Assembly (NCBI RefSeq): GCF_000718135.1
Contig: NZ_JOEM01000003.1
Location: forward strand, 62,001 to 126,000
Direction of reading: 5' to 3'
From: Streptomyces cyaneofuscatus
Lineage (GTDB): Bacteria > Actinomycetota > Actinomycetes > Streptomycetales > Streptomycetaceae
Length of the DNA: 64,000 nucleotides
Numbering within the stretch: the stretch's first letter is position 1; the number at the start of each line of letters is the position of its first letter. Positions 1 to 9,322 of this stretch are shown one piece after another. Below the pieces are notes generated by a model that worked only from the letters and a program-made list of their open reading frames with translations, did no database searches and was not told the DNA's origin. The position numbers and the translations under genes were made by a program.

Positions 1-1525
1 CCGCCGGTCCCACTGCCTCGGCCCGGCCTTCGGCCGCCTCCGTACGTTCCGCCCGGCGCAGCAGCATCGCCGCGAGCAGGCCGCCCGCCAGCACCGCGAC
101 CGCGCCGGCCAGCTGGCTGGTCTCCAGGCCGGAGGCGAACGCGTCCTTGATGGTCGCGCGCTCGCCCGGGCCGTCGGCGGCGGCCAGTGCGGCCGGCAGG
201 GATGCGGCCCCGACGGCGGCCGGTACGAGGGCGGCGAACCGGATGTTCAGGACCGCGCCGAGCACCGCGACGCCGAGCCCGTTGCCGAACTCCGCGAGCG
301 TCCCGTTGACCCCGGCGCCCACCCCGGCCTTCTCCGGCGGGATGGCGCTCATGATGGCGTTGGCCATCGCGGGCATCGCCAGGGAGATCCCCGCGCCCAT
401 CACGACCAGGCCGAGCAGCATCCCGGTGTACCCGTCGCGCCCGAGCACCGCGATGGCCGCGAGACCGGCCGCCAGCGCGCTCATCCCCGCCGCGATCGTG
501 GCGGGCGTGCCCGTCCTCCGGACCAGCCGGGCACCCAGCCCCGTCAGGTTGAGGGCCACCACCGTGAGCGCCATCGGCGCCGTACGCAGACCCGCCTCCA
601 GCGGCCCGTATCCGAGAACGAACTGAAGGTGCTGCGTGAGCAGAAAGAGGGAGCCGCCCATGCCGAAGGCAACCAGGACCGCGCCCGCCACCGCACCGAT
701 GAACTTCTGGTTCCGGAAGAAGTGCATGTCGAGCATGGGGTGCGGGATGTGCAGCTCCCACCGGACGAACCCGGCGAGCACGGCGACCCCGACGAACGCC
801 ATGAGCAGCACCCGGACCGACGTCCAGCCGTGTTCGGGCCCGGAGATGATCGCGAACACGACCGAGGTCATCCCGATCGTGGAGAGCAGCGCGCCGAGCA
901 GGTCGGGCCGCTCCCCGCGCGGGTTCTTGAACTCCGGTACGAGCCGGACGACGGCGACCAGGCCGATCACGGCGACCGGGATGTTGATGAGGAAGATCGC
1001 GCCCCACCAGAAGTGGTTCAGCACGACCCCGCCGACCAGCGGCCCCGCCGCGAAGCCGAGGGAGTTGACGGTCGCCCAGAGGCCGATCGCCCTGACCCGC
1101 TCGGAGTCGTCGAAGATCTGGACGACGACGGCGAGGGTGGTGGTGATCAGCAGCGCGCCCCCGACCCCCATGCCGGCGCGGGCCGCGATGAGCTGGCCGG
1201 AGGACTGGGCGAGGCCGGCGGCCAGCGAACCGATGCCGAACAGGGCGAGGCCCACGACCAGCATCTTCTTGCGCCCGTAGCGGTCGGCGGAGCTGCCCGC
1301 GGTGAGCAGCAGACCGGACTGGACGAGCGAGTAGGCGTTGATCATCCACTGCACATCGGCGGTGGAGGCGTCCAGCTCCGTGGTGAGGGAAGGGATGGCG
1401 ACGTTGAGGACCGTGTTGTCGAGCAGCACGGTGAGCTGGGCGAGGCAGATGACGCCGAGGATCAGCCAGCGCTGCGGGTGCCCCTGGGGGGCGAGGTCGG
1501 GTCGCGGTGCGGCGGGCGCCGTCAT
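1..1525 (-). CDS. MFS drug exporter, DHA2/EmrB-QacA type, C-terminus off window
   Basis: Proton-driven efflux permease of the inner membrane. Translation of the complement from the ATG at 1525 gives a hydrophilic leader, then a first membrane segment carrying LAQLTVLLDNTVLNVAIPSL, which is the DHA2-family signature. The loop motif AYSLVQSGLLLTAGSSADRYGRKKML corresponds to the MFS motif A region, and many further hydrophobic segments follow. The reading frame stays open to base 1, so the last part of the protein is missing here. Two dyad symmetries directly upstream (1578-1635) suggest control by a TetR-type repressor, but no such gene lies next to it in this window. The substrate cannot be told from sequence. 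Confidence 0.9.
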   Translation of the reverse strand, partial: MTAPAAPRPDLAPQGHPQRWLILGVICLAQLTVLLDNTVLNVAIPSLTTELDASTADVQWMINAYSLVQSGLLLTAGSSADRYGRKKMLVVGLALFGIGSLAAGLAQSSGQLIAARAGMGVGGALLITTTLAVVVQIFDDSERVRAIGLWATVNSLGFAAGPLVGGVVLNHFWWGAIFLINIPVAVIGLVAVVRLVPEFKNPRGERPDLLGALLSTIGMTSVVFAIISGPEHGWTSVRVLLMAFVGVAVLAGFVRWELHIPHPMLDMHFFRNQKFIGAVAGAVLVAFGMGGSLFLLTQHLQFVLGYGPLEAGLRTAPMALTVVALNLTGLGARLVRRTGTPATIAAGMSALAAGLAAIAVLGRDGYTGMLLGLVVMGAGISLAMPAMANAIMSAIPPEKAGVGAGVNGTLAEFGNGLGVAVLGAVLNIRFAALVPAAVGAASLPAALAAADGPGERATIKDAFASGLETSQLAGAVAVLAGGLLAAMLLRRAERTEAAEGRAEAVGPA

Positions 1526-1577
1526 GCGGGCTCCTGGGTCTCCGGCGCGGCTTGCGGCCTTGACGGATCGATGAGTT

Positions 1578-1635
1578 CTACGGTGTAGAGGACGTGAGCG
1601 TTGTACACCGTAGGACACCTCCTGTACGGCGTACA
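1578..1635. promoter_or_regulatory. Two dyad operators upstream of the MFS gene
   Basis: A perfect 10-bp inverted repeat, CTACGGTGTA (1578-1587) and TACACCGTAG (1604-1613), is spaced by 16 bp. It is followed by a separate palindrome TGTAC-GGC-GTACA at 1623-1635. The shared GTAC/TACGG half-site character suggests one repressor binding twice over the promoter of the exporter. TetR-family control of DHA2 pumps is common, but the regulator is not visible here, so the link is inferred. Confidence 0.55.
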
Positions 1636-1685
1636 ACTCGATTACGGCTCGTGCGCCGCCGCCATCCCCTGCTGACTGGAGAGCC

Positions 1686-2540
1686 ATGTCACCGCGTCGC
1701 CGTAGCCGTCTGCTCCTCACCGCGGCCCTGCTGGGCGCGTTACTCGGAACGCCCCCTGCCGCCGCCGCTGCCGTCTCCCCTGCGGCCTCCCCCGGCGTGC
1801 CGCTGCGGGTCGCCACGTACAACATCCATGCCGGTGCGGGCACGGACAACGTGTTCGACCTCGATCGGCAGACGTCCGAACTGCGCTCGCTGCACGCCGA
1901 TGTGATCGGCCTTCAGGAAGCCGACCGGCACTGGGGGCCCCGCAGCGAGTGGCGCGACCTCGCGGGGGAGCTGGCCGAGCGGCTGGGCATGTACGTGTAC
2001 TTCGCGCCGATCTACAGTCTGGACCCCGCCGAACCGGGCGGGCCGCGCGCGGAGTTCGGGGTGGCGGTGCTGTCCCGGTACCGGATCGTGAGCGCCGAGA
2101 ACCACGAGATCACCCGGCTCTCGACCCAGGACCCCGACCCGTCCCCCGCCCCGGCGCCGGGGTTCGGCGAGGCCGTCGTACAGGTGAAGGGGCGGCCCGT
2201 GCACGTGTATGTGACCCACCTCGACTACCGCCCGGACCCCGCCGTACGCGTCGCCCAGGTCGCCGACACCCGGCGGATCATGGCCGAGGACCGGGGCCCG
2301 AAGATCCTGCTCGGCGACTTCAACGCGGAACCCGGGGCCCCGGAGCTGGCCCCTCTGTGGGAGGAGCTGACGGACGCCGATCCGGGGGCGCCGACCTTCC
2401 CGGCGCTGGACCCGGTCAAGCGGATCGACTACGTGGCGGTGTCGAAGGGGGCCGCCCAGGTGCGGCGTGCGTGGGTGCCGGAGAGCGTGGCCTCGGACCA
2501 CCGGGCAGTCGTGGCGGATCTGGTGCTGCGGGGGCGGTGA
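1686..2540 (+). CDS. Secreted endonuclease/exonuclease/phosphatase-family protein
   Basis: A 284-aa protein with a signal peptide (positive MSPRRRSR start, hydrophobic core, AAAA-rich cleavage region near residue 30). The mature part is a compact DNase I-like fold. Visible motifs in order are RVATYNIHAG (first strand, metal-site Asn), VIGLQEAD (Mg-binding Glu), YVTHLDYRP (catalytic His), ILLGDFNAEP (Asp/Asn pair), RIDYVAV, and the C-terminal SDHRAV catalytic Asp-His. All key residues are present, so it should be an active Mg-dependent phosphoesterase outside the cell. Whether it cleaves DNA, a phospholipid or a sugar phosphate is not decidable. It is transcribed divergently from the MFS exporter. 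Confidence 0.85.
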   Translation: MSPRRRSRLLLTAALLGALLGTPPAAAAAVSPAASPGVPLRVATYNIHAGAGTDNVFDLDRQTSELRSLHADVIGLQEADRHWGPRSEWRDLAGELAERLGMYVYFAPIYSLDPAEPGGPRAEFGVAVLSRYRIVSAENHEITRLSTQDPDPSPAPAPGFGEAVVQVKGRPVHVYVTHLDYRPDPAVRVAQVADTRRIMAEDRGPKILLGDFNAEPGAPELAPLWEELTDADPGAPTFPALDPVKRIDYVAVSKGAAQVRRAWVPESVASDHRAVVADLVLRGR

Positions 2541-2729
2541 GGGGGGCGGCGAGGGGCCGGTGAGGCGGGGGAGGCTCCGGAGTCTCATTTTTTGCCGTCG
2601 CGCCGCTTTCTTTCGGCCGCCGCTGACGTCTTACAGTCCGAGCACCGCTCACGGACCGCTGCCCACGGGGGGACGCACCAAGGAGGGCGGACTCATGACC
2701 GAGCACGCGGTACCGGAGAAAGGCCGACC

Positions 2730-4034
2730 ATGAGCACCCCGCACGGACTGCAGGAGCCACACGGACTGCAGGAACTACTGGACTCCCACATCGCCCGGGG
2801 GTCGGCACCGGGCGCGGTGGCGCTGGTCGCCCGGGGCGATCGGGTGGAGGTGGCGGCGGCCGGCTCGGCCACGCTCGCCGGGACCGGGGCCGGGACCGGG
2901 ACCGGGACCGAGGGTGGAGGTGAGGGCGAGGGTGAGCGCGGAACCGGAGCCTCCGCCTCGCCCATGCGGCGGGACTCCGTCTTCCGGATCGCCTCGATCA
3001 CCAAGCCGGTCATCGCCGCGGCCGCCATGACCCTGGTCGAGGACGGCCTGATCGCCCCCGCCGACCCGGTCGCCGCGTGGCTGCCCGAACTGTCCTCGCC
3101 GCTGGTCGTCCGGACCCCGCAGAGCCCGGTCGACGACGTGGTGTCGGCGGTCCGCCCGATCACCCTCCTGGACCTGCTGACCTTCCGGGCCGGGTACGGC
3201 TTCCCGTCCGACTTCTCGCTCCCGGCCCTCGCCCCGCTGCTCGCCGAGCTGAAACAGGGCCCGCCGCAGCCGCAGGCCGTGCCCGAGCCGGACGCCTGGA
3301 TGGCCGCGCTCTCCCGGATCCCGCTGCTCCACCAGCCGGGCGAGGGCTGGCTCTACAACACGTGCTCCGACATCCTCGGCGTCCTGATCGCCCGGGTCGC
3401 CGACCGCCCGCTGCCCGCGTACCTGGCGGAGCGGATCTTCGAGCCCCTCGGGATGACGGACACCGGATTCGCCGTGGCGCCCGGCGCGCTGGACCGGTTC
3501 ACCGGCTACTACCGGGCCGGGGCGGGCGGCGGGAGTGGGAGCGGGAGTGGGAGCGGGAGCGGGAGCGGGAGCGGGAGCGGGAGCGGCCTGGAGCTGGTCG
3601 ACGCCCCGGACGGGCAGTGGAGCAGCCCGCCCGCCTTCCCGTCCGGCGCCGGCGGCCTGGTCTCGACCGTCGACGACTGGTACGCCTTCGGCCGGATGCT
3701 GCTCGCCGAAGGCCTGGCGGACGACGGCCGGCGGGTCCTGGCCGGCGAGTCGGTGCGGCAGATGGTCACCGACCAGCTGACCCCGGACCAGCGCGCGGCG
3801 AGCGGACTGTTCACGGAGGGCCAGGGCTGGGGGTTCGGCGGCTCGGTGGACGTCGAGATCACGGCCCCCTGGAACGTGCTGGGCCGCTACGGCTGGATCG
3901 GCGGCACCGGCACCACCGCCCACGTCATCCCGTCCACGGGGACGGTCGCCGTCCTGCTCACCCAGGTGGAGCTGGCCGGACCGGTCGCGCCCCAGGTGAT
4001 GCGGGACTTCTGGACGTACGCGGCCGGGTTCTGA
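2730..4034 (+). CDS. Serine hydrolase, beta-lactamase/penicillin-binding-protein family
   Basis: A 434-aa class C beta-lactamase-like hydrolase. The SxxK nucleophile motif is SITK at residues 89-92, the tyrosine motif is the YNT at 209-211, and a C-terminal GGTGTT replaces the KTG box. I chose the ATG at 2730 because GAGAAAGG lies at SD distance. An in-frame upstream start at 2592 would add a sequence without family resemblance. There is no signal peptide, so it is likely cytoplasmic, as for esterase EstB-like members. Two low-complexity tracts (Gly-Thr around 52-60 and a Gly-Ser dipeptide run at 266-286) are coded by hexanucleotide repeats, and the second sits in a surface loop. Substrate unknown. 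Confidence 0.82.
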   Translation: MSTPHGLQEPHGLQELLDSHIARGSAPGAVALVARGDRVEVAAAGSATLAGTGAGTGTGTEGGGEGEGERGTGASASPMRRDSVFRIASITKPVIAAAAMTLVEDGLIAPADPVAAWLPELSSPLVVRTPQSPVDDVVSAVRPITLLDLLTFRAGYGFPSDFSLPALAPLLAELKQGPPQPQAVPEPDAWMAALSRIPLLHQPGEGWLYNTCSDILGVLIARVADRPLPAYLAERIFEPLGMTDTGFAVAPGALDRFTGYYRAGAGGGSGSGSGSGSGSGSGSGSGLELVDAPDGQWSSPPAFPSGAGGLVSTVDDWYAFGRMLLAEGLADDGRRVLAGESVRQMVTDQLTPDQRAASGLFTEGQGWGFGGSVDVEITAPWNVLGRYGWIGGTGTTAHVIPSTGTVAVLLTQVELAGPVAPQVMRDFWTYAAGF

Positions 4035-4071
4035 CCCGGTCCCGGCCGGTCGGCCGCGTACGCCCCCGCCC

Positions 4072-6261
4072 TCAACCGACCGGCTGCGTCAGGTCGTAGA
4101 AGGTGGCGCTGCCGACGGTGACCTCGGTGAAGTTCTCCGTCACCCAGGAGGAGATCTGGGACGAGGTCCCGTTGCCGCCGCCTCCGATGCCTCCGCCGCC
4201 CATGCCTCCGCCACCCATGCCGGCGCCGCCCTCCATACCGCCGCCGCCCATACCGCCGCCGCCGATTCCGCCCGACACGAAGTAGTGGATCTTCCCTTCC
4301 GCCACGTACTTCTTGAACTGGGCGAGGGTCGGGGACGGGTCGCTGCCGTTGAACCCGCCGATGGCCATCACCGGGTCGCCGGTGGCGAGCTGGTAGCTGG
4401 CCGCGTTCTGCGCGCCGACGGCCGCGGCGGTCCAGGTGTAGGCGTCCGCGTCCATCTCCAGGAGCGCCTTCGCCTCGGTGGAGACGGACGCGCCGTTGAG
4501 CAGCCCGCCCATACCGCCGCCTCCGCCGCCACCCCTCATACCCTCGCCGAAGCCGGTGCCGGTGCCGGTGCCGGTGCCGGTGCCGGTGGGTGCGGTAGGC
4601 ATTCCCCCGGGCGCGTTACCCGGCTGACCGCCCTGGGCCTGCCCCTGCCCCTGCCCCGGGAACTGCCCCTGCCCGCCAGGCGGCTGCATCCCCGCCCGCT
4701 GCCCGCGCCCGCCATCGCCACCGGGACCGCCCCGGCCACCGCCCCCCGGACCGCCCATACCGCCCCCGCCCGACGGCCCGGCGGTCACGATCGACCCCTG
4801 GTGGCCCGAGTTCAGGGTGCTGAGCGTGTACGCCGTCGGGCCCGCCAGCGACGCCGCGCAGCTCAGCCCCACCACCGCGAGGGCCAGCCCCCGCCCGCCG
4901 ACCCGCCCCACGACCAGCAGTCCGGCCGCCCCCACCAGCCCGCCCACGAGCACCGCCCACCGCAGCCACGGCAGGTACTCCGGGGTCCGGCCGAGCAGCA
5001 CGAACGCCCAGATCACCGTCGTGACAACAGCCCCCGCGAGCACCCCCCTCGGCCACCAGGCCGCCCGCTCCTCCCAGAGCACCACGGCCCCCATGGCGAC
5101 CAGCGCGGCCACATACGGGGCGAGGGCCACCGTGTAGTACTGGTGGAAGATCCCCGCCATGAAGCTGAACACCGCAGCCGTCATGACCAGCGCCCCGCCC
5201 CACGCCAGGAACGCGGCCCGGGCGGAGTCGGTCCGGCCCGCCTTCCGGGTCAGCCAGAGACCGGCCAGCAACAGGATCAGCGCGGCGGGCAGCAGCCAGG
5301 CGATCTGGCCGCCGACCTCGGAGTTGAACATCCGCCCGATCCCGGTCTCACCCCAGCCACCGCCCCCACGGCCGCCACCGCCACCGCCACCACCGACGCT
5401 CCCGGTCTCCTCCCCGTTGAGCCGGCCGAGCCCGTTGTAGCCGAAGGTCAGCTCCAGGAACGAGTTGTTCTGCGAGCCGCCGACGTACGGCCGCGACGAC
5501 GCGGGCATCAGCTCCACGATCGCCACCCACCAGCCCCCGGCGACGGCCATCGTCAGTGCGGAGAGGGCGAGTTGGCCGAGCCGCTTCCGTACGGAAACCG
5601 GTGCGCACACCGCGTACAGCACGGCCAGCGGCGGCAGGATCAGGAACGCCTGGAGGGTCTTCGTCAGGAACGCGAACCCGACCGCGACCCCCGCCCACAG
5701 CAGCCACGTCGTCCGCCCCTGCTCCAGCGCCCGCAGCACGCACCACACGGTGACGGTCATCAGCAGGGCGAGCAGCGCGTCCGGGTTGTTGAAGCGGAAC
5801 ATCAGCGCGGCGACCGGCGTCAGCGCGAACACGGCGACCGCGATCAGCCCGGCGACCGGCCCGAAGCGACGGCGTACGGCGGTGTTGAGCACGGCCGCCG
5901 TGGCCACGCCCATCAGGACCTGCGGGGCCAGGATCGCCCAGGAGTTGAGCCCGAAGAGCCGTACCGACAGGGCCATCGGCCAGAGCGCGGCCGGGGGCTT
6001 GTCGACGGTGATGGCGTTGGCGGAGTCCAGCGAGCCGAAGAAGAGCGCCTTCCAGCTCTGGCTGCCCGCCTGGACGGCGGCGGAGTAGAAGGAGTTGGCG
6101 TAACCGGAGGCGCTGAGGTTGTAGAGGTACGCGAGCCCGACGGCCAGGAGGAGCCCGTACAGCGCGGGGCGTGCCCAGCGGGGGCCGGGCACCGGGCCGG
6201 GCGTCGGGCCGGGCGTCGGGCCGGGCGGGGCCGGCATCGCCGGGGCGAGGGTCGTGGTCAT
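4072..6261 (-). CDS. GT39-family membrane glycosyltransferase (YkcB/ArnT-like)
   Basis: A 729-aa polytopic membrane protein of the GT-C fold. It probably moves a sugar from a polyprenyl-phosphate donor to an extracytoplasmic acceptor. The N-terminal region has the dolichyl-phosphate mannosyltransferase signature (first loop with LDSANAITVDKPPAALW, the Asp-rich first loop), then about ten hydrophobic segments. Two very Gly-rich insertions interrupt it, and the outer C-terminal domain ends with a soluble KKYVAEGKIHYFVSGG segment flanked by GGGGM repeats. The start ATG overlaps the stop of the upstream GT2 gene (ATGA). That gene makes the lipid-linked donor in homologous ykcC-ykcB pairs, so the two likely act as donor synthase and transferase. 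Confidence 0.85.
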   Translation of the reverse strand: MTTTLAPAMPAPPGPTPGPTPGPVPGPRWARPALYGLLLAVGLAYLYNLSASGYANSFYSAAVQAGSQSWKALFFGSLDSANAITVDKPPAALWPMALSVRLFGLNSWAILAPQVLMGVATAAVLNTAVRRRFGPVAGLIAVAVFALTPVAALMFRFNNPDALLALLMTVTVWCVLRALEQGRTTWLLWAGVAVGFAFLTKTLQAFLILPPLAVLYAVCAPVSVRKRLGQLALSALTMAVAGGWWVAIVELMPASSRPYVGGSQNNSFLELTFGYNGLGRLNGEETGSVGGGGGGGGRGGGGWGETGIGRMFNSEVGGQIAWLLPAALILLLAGLWLTRKAGRTDSARAAFLAWGGALVMTAAVFSFMAGIFHQYYTVALAPYVAALVAMGAVVLWEERAAWWPRGVLAGAVVTTVIWAFVLLGRTPEYLPWLRWAVLVGGLVGAAGLLVVGRVGGRGLALAVVGLSCAASLAGPTAYTLSTLNSGHQGSIVTAGPSGGGGMGGPGGGGRGGPGGDGGRGQRAGMQPPGGQGQFPGQGQGQAQGGQPGNAPGGMPTAPTGTGTGTGTGTGFGEGMRGGGGGGGMGGLLNGASVSTEAKALLEMDADAYTWTAAAVGAQNAASYQLATGDPVMAIGGFNGSDPSPTLAQFKKYVAEGKIHYFVSGGIGGGGMGGGGMEGGAGMGGGGMGGGGIGGGGNGTSSQISSWVTENFTEVTVGSATFYDLTQPVG

Positions 6262-7628
6262 CGGAGGTCCTCGGGTTCGGAGCAGGTGGGGGCGTGGGAA
6301 TGGGCGTGGGTGCGGGCCGGGAAGACCCAGGCGCGCAGGAGCAGGAAGCGCAGCACGGTGGCGGCGAGGTTGGCGGTGATCAGCACGGCCAACTCGGCAC
6401 TGTGGGACGGCGATCCGGAGGCCACCCCCAGGGCCGCGAGCGAACCGCTGGTCAGAGCGAGGCCGATCGCGAAGACGACGAGGCCCTGGGCCTGATGGCG
6501 TACGGCTCCGCTCCGGCCGCGTACGCCGAAGGTGAGCCTCCGGTTGGCGGCGGTGTTGGCGACGGCGGAGACGAGGAGCGCGCCGCCGTTGGCGAGCTGC
6601 GGGCCGACGCCGAGCCGGAAGAGGGAGTAGAGGGCCAGGTAGAAGAGAGTGGAGAGCACGCCCACGACACAGAACCCGACCAACTGCCGGGCCAGTCCGC
6701 GCGATACCCCGGTCAGCGCCCGGTCGCGCGGGTCGTCGCCGAAGGGCCGGGCCAGCCGGCCCAGCGGCAGGGCGCCCACGGCGAGCGCACGCCCCACCCG
6801 CCACACCCCTTTCAGGTCCTCGGTGGCCGTCCGCACGATGTGGACGGTCGAGTCGGGGTCGTCGATCCAGTCGACGGGCACCTCGTGGATGCGCAGCCCG
6901 GCCCGTTCGGCGAGGACCAGCAGCTCGGTGTCGAAGAACCAGCCGCTGTCCTCCACCAGCGGCAGCAGCCGATCGGCCACCTCGCTCCGGATCGCCTTGA
7001 ACCCGCATTGGGCGTCGCTGAATCCGGCGGCGAGGGAGGAGCGCAGGATGAGGTTGTAGGCGCGCGAGATGAACTCCCGCTTCGGCCCGCGCACCACCCG
7101 CGCACTCCGGGCGAGCCGCGAGCCGATGGCCAGGTCGGAGTGGCCGGAGATCAGCGGGGCGACCAGGGGGAGGAGGGCGTTCAGGTCGGTGGAGAGGTCG
7201 ACGTCCATGTAGGCGAGGACGGGCGCGTCGGAGTCGGTCCAGACCGTACGGAGCGCCCGCCCGCGCCCCTTCTCCTCCAGCCGTACGTACCGCACCCCGC
7301 GCAGCTCCGCCGCGAGCCGGGCCGCGACGGCGGGCGTGGCGTCGGTGCTGGCGTTGTCGGCGACGGTGATGCGGAAGGCGTACGGGAAGGTGCGCGAGAG
7401 GTGGTCGTGGAGGCGCAGGACGCAGGGCCGGAGGTCCTTCTCCTCGTTGTATACGGGGACGACGACGTCGAGGACGGGGACGGCGGAGGGGGCGGCGGGG
7501 AGGTGTTCCCGGACAGGCAGATGGCCTGTGTCCCCTCCTGTCCCGCTTCCGCGGCCGTTGGCGACGGGGCCGCTCCGGAGGCTGTCGGTGGTGGTCATGG
7601 CACCGAGATTCGCCAACCGCGCTGTCAC
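6258..7628 (-). CDS. GT2 glycosyltransferase fused to a GtrA-like membrane domain (YkcC-like)
   Basis: A 456-aa bifunctional protein. Residues about 50-290 form a dolichol-phosphate-mannose-synthase-like GT2 domain: VVVPVYNEE nucleotide site, DNASTD, the metal-binding DVD at 142-144, and QCGFKA followed by a WFFDTEL stretch. Residues about 310-430 form a four-helix GtrA-like domain (RQLVGFCVVGVLSTLFYLAL). It should charge a polyprenyl phosphate with a sugar and help flip it for the GT39 enzyme downstream. The GTG at 7628 overlaps the kinase stop (GTGA), arguing for translational coupling. An ATG at 7598 is the alternative start. Confidence 0.85.
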   Translation of the reverse strand: MTARLANLGAMTTTDSLRSGPVANGRGSGTGGDTGHLPVREHLPAAPSAVPVLDVVVPVYNEEKDLRPCVLRLHDHLSRTFPYAFRITVADNASTDATPAVAARLAAELRGVRYVRLEEKGRGRALRTVWTDSDAPVLAYMDVDLSTDLNALLPLVAPLISGHSDLAIGSRLARSARVVRGPKREFISRAYNLILRSSLAAGFSDAQCGFKAIRSEVADRLLPLVEDSGWFFDTELLVLAERAGLRIHEVPVDWIDDPDSTVHIVRTATEDLKGVWRVGRALAVGALPLGRLARPFGDDPRDRALTGVSRGLARQLVGFCVVGVLSTLFYLALYSLFRLGVGPQLANGGALLVSAVANTAANRRLTFGVRGRSGAVRHQAQGLVVFAIGLALTSGSLAALGVASGSPSHSAELAVLITANLAATVLRFLLLRAWVFPARTHAHSHAPTCSEPEDLR

Positions 7629-9322
7629 ACCGGTGTGGTGAGCCTGTCCCTGCCCTGTGAACCCTGGTGTGCGGACGTTTCGGCGGGCAGCTCGACCGCG
7701 AACACCGTGCGGCCGGGCGTCGAGTCGACCCGTACGCGGCCGCCGTGCGCGGAGACGACGGCCTGCACGATGGCGAGACCGAGGCCGGTGGAGCCGGTGG
7801 CCGTCCTCTCGTCGGCGGCCCCGCGCGAACGGGAGGCGTCACCGCGCGCGAACCGCTCGAAGACGTGCGGCAGCAGCTCGGCGGGGATGCCCGGTCCGTC
7901 GTCCCGCACCTCCAGCGTGACCGGCTGATCGGCACGTACGGACGGCTGGACGGACGGCTGGACGGACGGCTGGACGGACGGCCGTACGGAGACCGTCACC
8001 GTGGTCCCCGGCGGGGTGTGGGTACGGGCGTTGGCCAGCAGGTTGACGAGCACCTGCTGGAGCCGGGCAGGGTCGGCGCGTACGGTCACGGGTCCGCCGG
8101 GCAGCTCCAGCCGCCAGCGGTGGTGAGCGTCCTGGCCCTCCCCGCCCTGGTCGGCGGCCCGGGCATCGCTGACCGCGTCCACGACCAACGGCAGCAGATC
8201 GGTGCTCTCGTACGAGAGCGGGCGTCCGGCATCCAGCCGGGCCAGCAGCAGCAGATCCTCCACCAGCCCCGTCATCCGGTCCGCCTCCGACTCGATCCGC
8301 CCGAGCGCGTGCCGGATGACGGGGTCGGACCCGGACGCCGACGTATCACGCCCCGTCGCCCGCCGGGTCAGCTCGGCGTAGCCGCGGATCGAGGCCAGCG
8401 GGGTGCGCAGCTCATGGCTGGCGTCGGCGACGAACTGCCGCACCCGGGTCTCGCTCTCCTGCCGGACCACCAGCGCGGAACCAACGTGCCCCAGCATCCG
8501 GTTGAGCGCCGCACCGACCTGCCCGACCTCGGTACGGGGATCGGCCTCGGCGTCCGGGACGCGTTCGAGGAGCGCCACCTCACCGCTGTGCAGGGGGAGT
8601 TCGGCGACCCGGGTGGCGGTGGCGGCGACCCGGCGCAGCGGGCGCAGGGCGACGCCGACGAGGACGGTGCCCGCGAGGGAGGCGGCGATGAGCCCGGCGG
8701 CGGTGACGCAGACCTCGACGACGATCAGGGTGGTGAGCGCGCCGCTCACCTCGGCGGTGGGGATCCCGACGAGGACGGTGCGGCCCTCGGTGGTGGTGGC
8801 GGCCTCGACGCGGTAGCCGCCGAGGCCGGGCAGCTCGACGCTCCGGGCGTCGGCGCCTACCGCCGGGGCCGCCGCCTCCAGCGCCTGCTGCTGGGCCTCC
8901 GTCAACGGCTTCGCGCTCTCCTGGGAGCGCAGCCCGCTGTCCTCGACCACCTTCGACGTGGTGATGTCCCCGCTGTCGTCGACGAGGGCTCCGAACGTGC
9001 CGAGCGGCTGCCCGCCCCCGCCGACGAAGCCGAGCGGACCGGCGTCCCGCAGGGCCTCGGGCAGCGGCCCGGGGCCGGGCGGCCGCTCCGCGCGTACGGC
9101 GATGGAGCGGAGCTGGTCGTCGAGCTTGCCGTACATGTAGCTGTGGAAGGCGATGGCGGTGACGGAGCCGATGACGGCCGCGACGACGGCGATCAGGGAC
9201 ACGGCGGACACGACGAGCCGGGTCCGCAGGGTCCACGGCCGCCGCAGCCCTTCCACAGCCACGCGCCTACTCACCCGCCTACTCACCGGACTATTCACCG
9301 GGCTACTCACACGGCTATTCAC
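7625..9322 (-). CDS. Two-component sensor histidine kinase
   Basis: A 565-aa EnvZ-class kinase. Membrane segments lie at about 36-58 and 196-225 and enclose an extracytoplasmic sensor of about 135 residues. A HAMP linker follows, then the HisKA box HELRTPLASIRGY with phospho-acceptor His303, an N box (LVNLLANARTHTP), a DDGPGIP G1 box and a GSTGLGLAIV G2 box. All catalytic elements are intact. The frame overlaps the response-regulator stop by eight bases and opens with five GTG codons, one every 12 bases (see the repeat entry), so the true initiation codon is ambiguous within 60 bases. Confidence 0.9.
   Translation of the reverse strand: MNSRVSSPVNSPVSRRVSRRVAVEGLRRPWTLRTRLVVSAVSLIAVVAAVIGSVTAIAFHSYMYGKLDDQLRSIAVRAERPPGPGPLPEALRDAGPLGFVGGGGQPLGTFGALVDDSGDITTSKVVEDSGLRSQESAKPLTEAQQQALEAAAPAVGADARSVELPGLGGYRVEAATTTEGRTVLVGIPTAEVSGALTTLIVVEVCVTAAGLIAASLAGTVLVGVALRPLRRVAATATRVAELPLHSGEVALLERVPDAEADPRTEVGQVGAALNRMLGHVGSALVVRQESETRVRQFVADASHELRTPLASIRGYAELTRRATGRDTSASGSDPVIRHALGRIESEADRMTGLVEDLLLLARLDAGRPLSYESTDLLPLVVDAVSDARAADQGGEGQDAHHRWRLELPGGPVTVRADPARLQQVLVNLLANARTHTPPGTTVTVSVRPSVQPSVQPSVQPSVRADQPVTLEVRDDGPGIPAELLPHVFERFARGDASRSRGAADERTATGSTGLGLAIVQAVVSAHGGRVRVDSTPGRTVFAVELPAETSAHQGSQGRDRLTTPV
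9263..9322 (-). repeat. Five-copy 12-bp repeat of GTG starts at the kinase 5' end
   Basis: Read on the complement, five consecutive 12-base units start with GTG: GTGAATAGCCGT, GTGAGTAGCCCG, GTGAATAGTCCG, GTGAGTAGGCGG and GTGAGTAGGCGC. Each GTG is in frame with the kinase, and each unit encodes an N/S-S/R dipeptide context. The first unit contains the TAG stop of the response regulator in another frame. Copy-number change would add or remove candidate start codons without shifting the frame. Confidence 0.8.

Noticed and set aside
4285..6495. A 736-aa plus-strand reading frame
   Set aside because: Antisense of the GT39 gene. It has biased composition only, and codon bias and membrane pattern support the complement strand.
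4072..7935. A single 1287-aa reading frame on the complement
   Set aside because: It joins the real GT39 gene to shadow sequence of the GT2 and kinase genes. Family resemblance starts only at the ATG at 6261.
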